Shown here piece by piece: positions 35,255 to 44,200 of a stretch of 64,000 nucleotides of DNA. The stretch lies in the NCBI RefSeq assembly GCF_943912325.1, contig NZ_CALTTX010000006.1, positions 12,580-76,579 on the forward strand, written 5' to 3'. The notes under the pieces were generated by a model. That model had not been told where the DNA came from. It made no database searches and worked only from the letters and a program-made list of their open reading frames with translations. The first letter of the stretch is position 1. Each line of letters begins with the position of its first letter. This stretch comes from an uncultured Microbacterium sp. (GTDB taxonomy: Bacteria; Actinomycetota; Actinomycetes; Actinomycetales; Microbacteriaceae). The translations under genes were made by a program, and so were the position numbers.

Positions 35255-38200
35255 TCAGACCGCGGCGCGCTCCGCCGCGCGATCGCCGACGCGCTGACCG
35301 ACGACCGCCGACACACCGTCTTGCCTCATCGAAACACCGTAGAGCGCATCGGCGATCTCCATCGTGCGCTTCTGGTGCGTGATGACGATGAGCTGCGAGT
35401 TCTCGCGGAGGTGCTCGAACACCGCGAGCAAGCGCCCGAGGTTCGCATCATCGAGCGCCGCCTCGACCTCGTCGAGGATGTAAAAGGGGCTCGGGCGTGC
35501 CTTGAAGATCGCGACGAGCAGCGCTACGGCCGCCAGCGAGCGCTCGCCACCCGAGAGCAGCGAAAGCCGTTCGATCTTCTTACCGACGGGTCGCACCGAG
35601 ACCTCGATGCCCGTCGTCAGCAAGTGCTCGGGATCGGTCAACGAGATCGTGCCCGTGCCGCCCGGGAAGAGCGTCGGGAAGACCTCATCGAACGCGCGAC
35701 GCGTGTCTTCGAATGCGGCGGCGAAGATCGCCTGCATGCGCTCGTCGAGCTCCTCGATGATCGTCAGCAGGTCTTTGCGGGTCTGCGTCAGGTCAGCGAG
35801 TTGCTCGGTGAGGAACGCGTGCCGCTGCTCGAGGGCGGCGAACTCCTCGAGCGCGAGCGGATTGATGCGCCCGAGTTGGGCGAGCTTCGCCTCGGCAGAT
35901 TGCAGGCGGGAACGCTGGTGGGCACGATCGAACGGGATGCCGGAAGCTTCGGCATCCGCGTCGCGCGAAGGGTCCACGGGAACGAGCTGATCGGGCCCAT
36001 ATTCCGAAACGAGAATATCGGGCGTGAGCCCCAATTCGGACTCCGCGCGCTCGATGAGCCCCTGCACGTGAAGGCGCTTCTCGTGGATCTGAAGTTCGAC
36101 CGAATGCACGCTTTGTGTGAGGCCCGTGAGGCGCTCGCGTAGCTCGGATTCTTCGCGGCGCAGCGCCGTGAGCTCGGCGTTCTGTGCGGCGCGCTGCTCT
36201 TCGGCCGCGGCGAGCGCCGCCCGCGCTTCGGCCGTCGAACGCGCGATGGATTCGAGAACGCGCGGCACCTCGGCGATGACGCTCGCCGCCGCTTCGCGCT
36301 GCGCCCGACGAGCGATCGCGCGGCGCGCAGCCGCCTCTTCGGCCTGCCGCTCGGCCTCGCGCTGGCGCACGAGCCCCGCGACCCGCGCTTCTTGCGCGCG
36401 GATCCGCTCGCGCAGCGTCTCGATATCGAGCCGCGCCCGCATCTCGCCCTCACGAACGCGGTCGAGCTCGTCGAGCAGCCCGTCACGCGCGCTCGCGTCG
36501 AGCATGGGTCGCGGCTTCTCGGCGGCCTGGTCGTACTCGTGTTGCGCGGCACGCGCGATGCGTTCGGCATCCGAGACGGATGCTTCGGCCTGAGCGAGCC
36601 CCGCACGCAAGCGCTCACACTCGGCAACCGCAGCCTCGAAGCGCACCGTCACGCGGTTGACGTGCTCGGCGCGCGCGGCAAGGGCCGCATCGTGCTCGCG
36701 GAGGGCGCGCAGCGACTCCTGCGCGCGCGTGCGAGCGGCTTGTTGGCGAGTGGATGCCTCGCCGTGAGCTTCGCGGAGCGAGTCCACGATGACCCGCACT
36801 TCGTCGAGACGCAGGGTCGCGGCATCCCGCTCGTTCTGCAGCGCCAGACGCGATCCACCCGAGTCGCCGCCCGCGCGGAGCACGGCGTCTGTCACGACAT
36901 CACCCTCACGCGTCACGATCGTGAAGATGCCGACGGTTGTTTCCGCGCGCAGCATCGCGGCAGCGGCACGCGCCGCGTCGAGATCCTCGGCGATCACGAC
37001 GGACGCGAGAATGCGCAACACACCCGGCGGGGCACTCACCACCGTCCTCGCCGCGACGACGCCGTCGGCAGCAGGAAGCACCGACGCCGGCTCCGCCGCG
37101 GACGCGTCGGCAATAACGATCTGCACTCCGCCGAGGCCCGCCTCTCGCGCGTCACGCAGCGCGACGAATGCGGCGTCGTCGTCATCCGCGAGAACGCCCT
37201 CGACGAGTCCGTCGAGCACCGCCGCGATCGCCGCTTCGTACCCGGGAGTGACCGAGATCGCATCGCCGACGAGCCCGCGAAGCCCCGCGGAGCCCCCAGC
37301 GAGGAGCTCGACGGCGCCGCCCGACGACTGCAGTGCGCGCCCGAGTGCGGCGGTCTGTGCCGTGAGCGCCTCGGCCTCGCGTTCGGCAGCGTGCAGCCGC
37401 TCACGCAGCCCCGCGAGATCGGATTCGGCATCCTGCTGCTCCCGCTGCGCGAGGTCGTAGCGCGCTTGGTGGTCATCGAGGTGCGTCGCCGTGTCGGCGG
37501 GTTCGAGCCCCGCTTTTGCGCGCTCCGCGTCGGCGAGGCGTTCTTCGGCCTGCTCGAGCGCGTTCTGCTGGCGCAAAACCGCACCGCGCACCGCCGCGAG
37601 CGCCTGCGCCTTGGCGTCCGCCGTGCCGCGAAGCGCCTGCAGAGCCATGTCGTGCTCGGACACGAGTGCGCTTTGCGCCGCGATGTCGACATCCAGGGCG
37701 TCGAGCTCCGCACGAGCCGACAGCACGTCGCGCGAGGCTTCAGCCGCAGCATCCTGGGCCTGTCCCAACTCTTCCGCGATGATCGAGATCTCGGCGCGCG
37801 CCCGATCGATGTCTTCCGGTGAGACGCTGACGCCCCCGATACGGTCGTCCTCATCAGCCGCCCCGAGCAGCGAGAGCCGCTGGTTCGCGAGGGTGAACAG
37901 CCCCCGCATCCGCTCCTGCACCTGTTCGAGCGCGAACGCGACGCGACGGGCGTCGTCGACCGACTCGCCGCCACGCGCCTGATCGAGCAACTCACCGCGC
38001 GCGCGCACGTGGTCGAGGCGCTCTTGCACGACGACGCGCTCGGTCTGCGATTGCGCTTCGCTCTCGGCGTGCGCGGCAAGCGCCTGCCGGAGCGACACGA
38101 GCTCGTCCGCGAGCAGCCGCGCCGTGGCGTCGCGCACGATCGCGGCGATGCCCTGCGCCTCGCGCGCGATGTCGGCCTGCCGCCCGAGGGGCTTGAGCTG

Positions 38201-38800
38201 GCGTCGCACTTCGCCCGCAAGGTCGCTCAAGCGTTGCAGGTTCTGCTCCATCGCGTCGAGCTTGCGCACCGTCTTGTCTTTGCGGCGCCGGTGCTTCAGG
38301 ATTCCGGCGGCCTCTTCGATGAAGCCGCGACGATCCTCGGGCGACGCCTGCAGCACCGTGTCTAGGCGCCCCTGGCCGACGATGACGTGCATCTCTCGCC
38401 CGAGACCCGAATCCGACAGCAGCTCCTGCAGGTCGAGCAGCCGGCATCCCTCACCGTTGATCGCGTACTCGCTCTGCCCGTTGCGAAAGAGCGTGCGGCT
38501 GATCGTGACCTCGGCGTACTCGATCGGCAGGGCGCCGTCGGTGTTGTCGATCGTGAGCGTCACTTCGGCGCGGCCGAGCGGCCCTCGCGTCGACGTACCG
38601 GCGAAGATGACGTCTTCCATCTTGCCGCCGCGGAGTGTCTTGGCGCCCTGCTCCCCCATGACCCAGGCAAGCGCGTCGACGACGTTGGACTTGCCCGAAC
38701 CGTTCGGCCCCACGATGGCGGTGACGCCGGGTTCGAAGGCAAACGTGGTCGGCTGGGCGAACGACTTGAACCCCTTGAGCGTCAAGCTCTTCAGGTGCAT
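35255..38800 (-). CDS. smc: Chromosome segregation protein SMC
   Basis: Condensin ATPase of about 1181 residues. The N-terminal head starts MHLKSLTLKGFKSFAQPTTF with Walker A VGPNGSGKSNV (residues 30-40). Two long coiled coils surround a hinge near the middle (GLVGDAISVTPGYEAAIAAVL, VEGVLADD). The C-terminal head has the ABC signature LSGGERSLAAVALLVAIF and Walker B with PFYILDEVEAALDD. The frame is open upstream of 38800 but homology starts at this ATG. Confidence 0.96.
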   Translation of the reverse strand: MHLKSLTLKGFKSFAQPTTFAFEPGVTAIVGPNGSGKSNVVDALAWVMGEQGAKTLRGGKMEDVIFAGTSTRGPLGRAEVTLTIDNTDGALPIEYAEVTISRTLFRNGQSEYAINGEGCRLLDLQELLSDSGLGREMHVIVGQGRLDTVLQASPEDRRGFIEEAAGILKHRRRKDKTVRKLDAMEQNLQRLSDLAGEVRRQLKPLGRQADIAREAQGIAAIVRDATARLLADELVSLRQALAAHAESEAQSQTERVVVQERLDHVRARGELLDQARGGESVDDARRVAFALEQVQERMRGLFTLANQRLSLLGAADEDDRIGGVSVSPEDIDRARAEISIIAEELGQAQDAAAEASRDVLSARAELDALDVDIAAQSALVSEHDMALQALRGTADAKAQALAAVRGAVLRQQNALEQAEERLADAERAKAGLEPADTATHLDDHQARYDLAQREQQDAESDLAGLRERLHAAEREAEALTAQTAALGRALQSSGGAVELLAGGSAGLRGLVGDAISVTPGYEAAIAAVLDGLVEGVLADDDDAAFVALRDAREAGLGGVQIVIADASAAEPASVLPAADGVVAARTVVSAPPGVLRILASVVIAEDLDAARAAAAMLRAETTVGIFTIVTREGDVVTDAVLRAGGDSGGSRLALQNERDAATLRLDEVRVIVDSLREAHGEASTRQQAARTRAQESLRALREHDAALAARAEHVNRVTVRFEAAVAECERLRAGLAQAEASVSDAERIARAAQHEYDQAAEKPRPMLDASARDGLLDELDRVREGEMRARLDIETLRERIRAQEARVAGLVRQREAERQAEEAAARRAIARRAQREAAASVIAEVPRVLESIARSTAEARAALAAAEEQRAAQNAELTALRREESELRERLTGLTQSVHSVELQIHEKRLHVQGLIERAESELGLTPDILVSEYGPDQLVPVDPSRDADAEASGIPFDRAHQRSRLQSAEAKLAQLGRINPLALEEFAALEQRHAFLTEQLADLTQTRKDLLTIIEELDERMQAIFAAAFEDTRRAFDEVFPTLFPGGTGTISLTDPEHLLTTGIEVSVRPVGKKIERLSLLSGGERSLAAVALLVAIFKARPSPFYILDEVEAALDDANLGRLLAVFEHLRENSQLIVITHQKRTMEIADALYGVSMRQDGVSAVVGQRVGDRAAERAAV

Positions 38801-39009
38801 TCGCGTTGCCTTTCGCCGGTCTGGTGCGGAATCACGGTACCGGATGCCGGGGGTCGGGCCCGCGCGCATCGCCGCTCTCCGCCTCCTTCTGCCCCTGCTC
38901 GAGGTGCCAGCCCCGCCCGGCGACACGCCGCGACACGCCCGGCATGTTGACGAGCCACGCATCCATTCGCTACGGTCATCAAGCACCCGAGACCGAAAGG
39001 AGGTCAGTC
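38801..39009. promoter_or_regulatory. Divergent region between smc and the small leader ORF
   Basis: A gap of 209 bases that should hold promoters for smc (minus) and the GNAT cluster (plus). It ends in a near-perfect ribosome binding site (AAAGGAGG) before the ATG at 39010. No other gene or clear repeat was seen. Confidence 0.4.
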
Positions 39010-39105
39010 ATGATGATGTTCACTCTCACCACCGCGACCGGCGGCATTGCGCCCCGTCTGCGTGGATTCGTGGCGACCCCCGGCTCGGGATTCCGCGGCT
39101 GCTGA
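39010..39105 (+). CDS. 31-residue ORF, possible leader peptide
   Basis: Three consecutive ATG codons at 39010 follow AAAGGAGG at ideal distance, the strongest Shine-Dalgarno sequence I noticed in the window. The peptide starts MMMFTLTTATGG, contains PRLRGFVATPG and ends GFRGC before TGA. It has no recognisable domain. A 7-bp hairpin follows 20 bases after the stop, then two more before the next ORF, which fits a regulatory leader. A small peptide product for the following acetyltransferases is an alternative. Confidence 0.5.
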   Translation: MMMFTLTTATGGIAPRLRGFVATPGSGFRGC

Positions 39106-39124
39106 GGCTGCCGCCGAGCCGGCG

Positions 39125-39222
39125 CTGACGCCTTCCGCGTCAGGTGCCCGTCGCTGCATCGCGCCGCATTCGCTCGTGCGATGCGCTGATCGGCCCGTGC
39201 CGACAGCCCCGTCGCTGGGGCA
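39125..39222 (+). promoter_or_regulatory. Three consecutive hairpins in the leader of the GNAT cluster
   Basis: CTGACGC-CTTCC-GCGTCAG (39125-39143), GCATCGC/GCGATGC (39156-39184) and GCCCC-GTCGCT-GGGGC (39207-39222) lie one after another between the 31-codon ORF and the next start. Such a string of stems could form an attenuator or a binding RNA. No known riboswitch class was recognised. Confidence 0.45.
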
Positions 39223-39340
39223 GGGTCACCGCCTTCCCCACGGCGGCACCCTCACCGCCTCTCTCACGGCGCCACCATCGTGGCGCGTCTCCGACGCAAC
39301 CCGCGTCCTCCCCTTCTTCCCTTCTCTCCAGGACTCTCTC

Positions 39341-39643
39341 GTGAACACTCTCACCACCTCCGCTCCCGCACAGGCGACGCGCCCGCGCGCCGCTCACCCG
39401 CCCCATCCGCAACGCCGCACGGGTCTGCTCGATCGCGCTGCCATGCGGCTCGGTCTCTGGCTGCTTCTCTGGAGCCGCCGCCCCGCACAACCCCGCGAGA
39501 CCGCGGCGGCAGACGCACGCACCCGCGCCGCGCACGATGCGCAGACGCGGCACGACGCACTGCGCCTCGCACACGGGCTGCCTTCGCACGCACGGCACCA
39601 GCACCACAACCAGCACCACAACCAGAACGGACACCGCTCATGA
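39341..39643 (+). CDS. Hypothetical small protein with His/Asn/Gln-rich C-terminus
   Basis: A 100-residue ORF from GTG at 39341, start VNTLTTSAPAQA, with a short amphipathic or hydrophobic segment RLGLWLLLWSRRP (about 37-50) and a His/Asn/Gln-rich end (QHHNQHHNQNGHRS). Its stop overlaps the start of the first GNAT gene by ATGA, which supports translation. The composition could bind metal. I do not recognise the family. Confidence 0.5.
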   Translation: MNTLTTSAPAQATRPRAAHPPHPQRRTGLLDRAAMRLGLWLLLWSRRPAQPRETAAADARTRAAHDAQTRHDALRLAHGLPSHARHQHHNQHHNQNGHRS

Positions 39644-40743
39644 CCGCGCAGCACGACGCGATCGCCTCCGGCATTCCCGGCATTACCTTCCGCCCGCTCG
39701 GCTTCCCGACGACCCTCGGGGAGCCGGGCGGCGCCGACATCGCGGCCCTGACCGAGGTGCGCAACCGCATGTATCGCGAGATCAACGGCACCGACGACGA
39801 AGACATCACGCCCGAGTACCTGCTGGCCCTCTACCAGCCGAGCCCCGACGAGGATCGCCTCGTCTGGATCGTCGAAGATGGCGGCTCAGCGATCGGCCGC
39901 ATCGGCGTCGACATCCCGCACGAAGATGGCTCGCGCTCGGCATATGCGCTGATCGAGCTGCTGCGCTCCGCGCAAGGGCGTGGCATCGGCCGGGCCGCAC
40001 ACGCTCTCATCGAGAGCGCCGTGCGCGAAGCGGGGCGTAGCGTCATTCAGACGTGGGCGCAGCACAACGATGCACCCGGCGAGCGCCTCGACGCTCCGAC
40101 GGGTTTCGGCAGCATCCCTCGCGATCGCGACGCGCGGTTCCTCGAGCAAGCGGGCTACAGCCTCGAGCAGATCGAACGCCGAAGCGCCCTCGACCCGCGC
40201 GCGAGCGCGGCCCATGTCGACGCGCTTCTCACCGAGGCACGAGCCGCAGCCCCGGACTACCGGGTCGTGACGTGGACCCTGCCGACGCCGGCCGAGCACG
40301 TCGCGGGCTACGCGCACATGAAGGAACGCATGTCGACCGATGTGCCGACAGCGGAGCTCGAAGTGGATGCCGAGACGTGGGACGCCGAGCGCGTCGCACG
40401 CCACGACGCACGCTACCTCGAGGGCGGTCAGACGTGTCAGGTCACCGCCGCGCAGCACGTCGAATCGGGCGAGCTCGTCGCTTACAACGAGCTCGTGATC
40501 AGCGAGGACCGCACGCGCCCGACGAGCCAAGAGGACACCCTCGTGATCGCGGAGCACCGTGGTCACCGTCTCGGCCAGCTCGTCAAGTGCGCCGGGCTCG
40601 TCGCGTGGCGCGACATCGCACCCGAAACACGCAAGATCATCACGTACAACGCGGAGGAGAACCGCCCCATGCTCGACATCAACGAGCGCATCGGTTTCAC
40701 ACCCGAGGTCTACATCGGCGCGTGGAAGAAGGTGCTCGCATGA
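39640..40743 (+). CDS. Double-GNAT-domain N-acetyltransferase (first of a tandem pair)
   Basis: A 367-residue protein with two GNAT folds. The N-terminal domain has LVWIVEDGGSAIGRIGVDI and the acetyl-CoA loop RSAQGRGIGRAAHALIE. The C-terminal domain has ELVAYNELVISEDRTRP, AEHRGHRLGQLVKCAGL and TYNAEENRPMLDINERIGF. Substrate unknown; a two-domain plan is shared with mycothiol synthase MshD but that assignment is not supported by anything specific. Both neighbours overlap it by ATGA. Confidence 0.82.
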   Translation: MTAQHDAIASGIPGITFRPLGFPTTLGEPGGADIAALTEVRNRMYREINGTDDEDITPEYLLALYQPSPDEDRLVWIVEDGGSAIGRIGVDIPHEDGSRSAYALIELLRSAQGRGIGRAAHALIESAVREAGRSVIQTWAQHNDAPGERLDAPTGFGSIPRDRDARFLEQAGYSLEQIERRSALDPRASAAHVDALLTEARAAAPDYRVVTWTLPTPAEHVAGYAHMKERMSTDVPTAELEVDAETWDAERVARHDARYLEGGQTCQVTAAQHVESGELVAYNELVISEDRTRPTSQEDTLVIAEHRGHRLGQLVKCAGLVAWRDIAPETRKIITYNAEENRPMLDINERIGFTPEVYIGAWKKVLA

Positions 40744-41813
40744 GTTCCGTCGTCACGACGGCCGTCGTCGTTCCCGAGAGCATCGATGCGCCGAACGCAC
40801 AAGACATGTTCGACATCGCGACGCTCCGCAACGAGCAGCTCGCGCGCCTCCTGGGCAGCGACGAGTACGCGATGACCCCCGCGCAGGTGTTGGCGGCGTG
40901 GCAGGACGACGCCGACGAGCGAACGCACGGCCGTCTGCGGCGCGCTGACAGGCGACTCGTCGCTTCGGCATCCGTCGGCCTGCCCCGCCAACCCGGCACG
41001 ACGATCGCGTACGGCAACATCCGCACGCGCGCCGCCGACGCCGGCCAGGGGCACGGTAGCGCGCTCGCGGAAGAGATCGAGCGGATCGCGCGCGATGACG
41101 GCCGCACCGTGATGCAGGGCTGGAGCGAGCACGGGCCCGAGGGCAAAGAGCGTCATGCCGCTCGCACAGGGCACGGCTCGGTGCCGCTCGATGACACCGC
41201 CCGCTTCTTGCTCGGGCGCGGCTACACGCTCGAGCAGGTCTACCGCAATAGCGTGCTGACCGCCGAGACGGCGCGAGCGCGCATCCCCGCGTTGCTCGAC
41301 GAGGCCCTGCCGCACACCGAGGGTTACGTCTTCGAGTCGTGGGAAATGCCGACGCCGCCCGAGCACCTCGCCGGGGTCGCCTACATCCGCAACCGCATGT
41401 CGACGGACGCTCCGAGCGGCGATGCGGAAACTGAAGAGGAGCAGTGGGATGCCGAGCGCGAGGCCCGCCACGAGCAGGTCGCTCTCGACAGCGGCTACCG
41501 CTCGATCTTCGGGGTCATGCGGCACGCAGAGAGCGGGGCGATCGCCGCGCTCAACGAGCTGTTCCTCGATCCCGCGCACCCGAGCGTCACTCATCAGGAG
41601 TACACGCTCGTGCTCAGTGAGCATCGCGGCCGCCGGCTCGGCATGGCCGTGAAGTGCCTCACTTTGCTCGAGTGGCTCGAGCTCGTTCCCGAAACGGAGC
41701 GCATCGAGACGTACAACGCCGAAGAGAACCGGCCCATGCTCGCGATCAACGAGGCGATGGGCTTCACTCCCCTGCGCTACTCGGGGATGTGGCAGAAGAA
41801 GCTCGTGCCGTGA
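40740..41813 (+). CDS. Double-GNAT-domain N-acetyltransferase (second of a tandem pair)
   Basis: A 357-residue paralogue of the previous protein. Shared motifs include TYNAEENRPMLAINEAMGF, LSEHRGRRLGMAVKCLTL, the PTPPEHLAGVAYIRNRMSTD region and RFLLGRGYTLEQVYRNS. The N-terminal acetyl-CoA loop is AGQGHGSALAEEIE. The start overlaps the preceding stop by ATGA. A tandem duplication with later divergence is the simplest origin. Confidence 0.82.
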   Translation: MSSVVTTAVVVPESIDAPNAQDMFDIATLRNEQLARLLGSDEYAMTPAQVLAAWQDDADERTHGRLRRADRRLVASASVGLPRQPGTTIAYGNIRTRAADAGQGHGSALAEEIERIARDDGRTVMQGWSEHGPEGKERHAARTGHGSVPLDDTARFLLGRGYTLEQVYRNSVLTAETARARIPALLDEALPHTEGYVFESWEMPTPPEHLAGVAYIRNRMSTDAPSGDAETEEEQWDAEREARHEQVALDSGYRSIFGVMRHAESGAIAALNELFLDPAHPSVTHQEYTLVLSEHRGRRLGMAVKCLTLLEWLELVPETERIETYNAEENRPMLAINEAMGFTPLRYSGMWQKKLVP

Positions 41814-41868
41814 GACGACGGACGCCGCGGGGAACGCTCCCCCGCGGCATCCATTCGCTCACGTGCTC

Positions 41869-43209
41869 TCAGCTGAGCTTGGGCTTCACCTGGCTCGTGT
41901 AGATGCCCTCGAGCGTCGACTGCAGCGCGGTGAGCGTCGACTTGACGTCGGCCTGCTGTGTCACGATCGAGGCGACCGACTTGGCGATCTCTTGGTCGGC
42001 CCCCGGAAGGAAGACGCGCGCCCAGTCCTGCGTGTGCGTCACGTCGAGCTGCTTGATCGCGGTGCCGATGAGCGGGTTCTTCTGCAGGAGCGAGGCCGTG
42101 TCGGCGTCGTTCTGGACGGGCAGGTAGCCCGTCGCGCCCGAGAAGGTGACCGTGTTCTCGGCGTTCGTGAGGAACCCGATGAACTGCGCGGCGGCGAGCT
42201 GGTTCTCTTTCGAGATGCCCTTAGGGATGCCGACGCCCGCGCCGCCCGTGGGGCACACGTTGGTCTTCGCCTCGGGACCGCCCGGCAAGAAGCCGACTCC
42301 GACGTCGAACTTGCCCGCGACGGCCTTCTGCACGCCGACGAGCGAACCCGTCGACGACAGCGTCGACGACGTAGCCCCGGCCGCGAGGTCATCGCTGCCC
42401 GACTTGCTCGCGACGGTCGCCCACTTGCCGGTGTAAACCGAGTCCTGCACGTACTGCAGCGCCTTGACCGAGGCGTCGGAGTCGGTCGTCAGGTCGAACG
42501 AGTCCGACTTCGACCAACCACCGCCGTAGCCCCACAGGATGTTCTGCAGCGTCCAGCCCGCGTAGTCCGCGAGGGCCGGGTGCTCGTAGGCCGGCAGGCC
42601 CGTTGCGGCCGTGAGCTTCGGCGCCCACTGGGCGAACTCTTCCCACGTCTCGGGAGCACGGTCGGGCAGACCCGCCTGCTGCCAGTGCGCCTTGTTGTAG
42701 TAGAACAGCGGCGTCGAGCGCGCCCACGGCACGGCCCACTGCTCGCCCTTGTAGGCGTAGTCGTTGAAGAGGCCCGGGCGGTAGCCCGCAGCATCCACAT
42801 CCGCCGCCTTCAGCGCGTTGCCGAGCGGAATGATCGAGTCCTGCAGGTAGTAACGGAACCACCAGACGTCGGAGAACACGACGATGTCGGGGAGCGTGCC
42901 GCCCTGCTGCGCGGTCTGGAACTTTTGCGCGACCTCTTCGTAGTTCTTACCGGCCGTGACGAGCTCGACCTCGATGCCCGTCTTGGCGGTGAACGCCTGG
43001 ATGATCTGCTGCGTGACGTCTTGCGAGCTACCGGGGTGGTTCGACCAGAAAGTGATCTTCTTCGCGGGGGTGACGCCCGTGAAGTCGGGGCCACCGACGG
43101 GTGCCGTGCTGGCGCCCGTTCCGCCGCCGAGCGAGGGGCCGGAGCAAGCGGTCAGCAGCACCGCCGCCGCACCGAGCGACGAGAGCGAGAGGAATTGACG
43201 ACGATCCAT
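41869..43209 (-). CDS. ABC transporter substrate-binding lipoprotein (UgpB-like)
   Basis: A 446-residue extracellular solute-binding protein of the sugar/glycerol-phosphate class. The signal peptide carries a twin-arginine-like RRQF and the lipobox LLTAC, so it should be anchored to the outer membrane face. The mature part has ITFWSNHPGSSQDVTQQIIQAF, LPDIVVFSDVWWFRY, YAYKGEQWAVPWARSTPLFYYN and GGAGVGIPKG. Resemblance to UgpB is by overall pattern only; the ligand could be a sugar or a glycerophosphodiester. Third gene after two permeases. Confidence 0.82.
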   Translation of the reverse strand: MDRRQFLSLSSLGAAAVLLTACSGPSLGGGTGASTAPVGGPDFTGVTPAKKITFWSNHPGSSQDVTQQIIQAFTAKTGIEVELVTAGKNYEEVAQKFQTAQQGGTLPDIVVFSDVWWFRYYLQDSIIPLGNALKAADVDAAGYRPGLFNDYAYKGEQWAVPWARSTPLFYYNKAHWQQAGLPDRAPETWEEFAQWAPKLTAATGLPAYEHPALADYAGWTLQNILWGYGGGWSKSDSFDLTTDSDASVKALQYVQDSVYTGKWATVASKSGSDDLAAGATSSTLSSTGSLVGVQKAVAGKFDVGVGFLPGGPEAKTNVCPTGGAGVGIPKGISKENQLAAAQFIGFLTNAENTVTFSGATGYLPVQNDADTASLLQKNPLIGTAIKQLDVTHTQDWARVFLPGADQEIAKSVASIVTQQADVKSTLTALQSTLEGIYTSQVKPKLS

Positions 43210-43276
43210 GGGTGTGGGACCTTTCAGGGTGTGGATCTGAGGGGCACTTATCGGGGGTGGAACGGATTTCGGTGGA

Positions 43277-44200
43277 CTACTTCACGGCGCCCTGGGTCAG
43301 GCCCGCGACGATGTAACGCTGGAGGAAAGCGAAAACGATGAGGACGGGAACGATCACGAGCACGGCACCGGCCATCAGCACGGGGTAGGCGCTCGCGTCG
43401 CCCTCGATGTTCTGCAGCAGAGTGAGACCGACGGGAAGAGTCATCATGCGGTCATCCGTCGTGATGACGAGCGGCCAGATGTACTCGTTCCACTCGTTCA
43501 CGATCGTGACGAGCGCGACGGTCGCGATCGTCGGCACAGTGATCGGCGCGACGATGCGGAACAGGCGACGCGCGTGCGAGGCGCCGTCGAGCTCGGCGGC
43601 TTCGAGGATCTCGGGCGGGAGCGCGAGGAACTGCTGGCGGAGCAGGAACGTGCCGAACGCGGTGCCGAGGCCGGGCAGGATGATGCCCCAGTACGTGTTG
43701 ATGCCGCCGAGCGACGCGATGAGCGTGAAGTTCGGCAGCAGCGACACCTGGGGCGGCACCATGAGAGCGACGAGGATGCCGACGAAGACGACGTTCTTGA
43801 ACGGGAACCGCACGAACACGAGGGCGTACGCCGTCGTGAGCGCGAGCAGCACCTTGATGCTCGCTCCGACGACCGTCACGATGAGCGAGTTGCGGAAGAG
43901 CGTCACGAAATCGACGCGCTCCGACGCGCTCACATAGGCGTCGAACGAGGGGCTCGCGGGAAAGACGACGAGCTCGTTCGTCACGATCTCGCCCGGCTGT
44001 TTGAGCGAGCCGAGTAGCATCCAAATCAGCGGCAGGCCGACGATGAGCGTCGCGATGATGAGGGGCAGATACCCCGTGAGGATCGTGTTCGCGACGTGGC
44101 GCGGAGCGTTCCGGCGGCGGCGAGGCGAAGCATCCCGAATCGTGTTCTTTTCGATGACGGATGCCTCATCGCGAGCGACGTGATCGACGAGCGCGCTCAT
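43277..44200 (-). CDS. Carbohydrate ABC transporter permease (MalG/UgpE-like)
   Basis: A 307-residue inner-membrane permease with six predicted transmembrane segments after a 45-residue cytoplasmic N-terminus. The EAA loop reads EILEAAELDGASHARRLFRIV, and the C-terminus has LLQNIEGDASAYPVLMAGAVL and LQRYIVAGLTQGAVK, typical of MalG-type permeases. It overlaps the upstream permease by 4 bases. Confidence 0.88.
   Translation of the reverse strand: MSALVDHVARDEASVIEKNTIRDASPRRRRNAPRHVANTILTGYLPLIIATLIVGLPLIWMLLGSLKQPGEIVTNELVVFPASPSFDAYVSASERVDFVTLFRNSLIVTVVGASIKVLLALTTAYALVFVRFPFKNVVFVGILVALMVPPQVSLLPNFTLIASLGGINTYWGIILPGLGTAFGTFLLRQQFLALPPEILEAAELDGASHARRLFRIVAPITVPTIATVALVTIVNEWNEYIWPLVITTDDRMMTLPVGLTLLQNIEGDASAYPVLMAGAVLVIVPVLIVFAFLQRYIVAGLTQGAVK

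Noticed and set aside
39640..41813. Mycothiol synthase MshD assignment for the double-GNAT proteins
   Set aside because: The two-domain plan is shared but no specific MshD motif could be identified, and two tandem copies would be unexpected.
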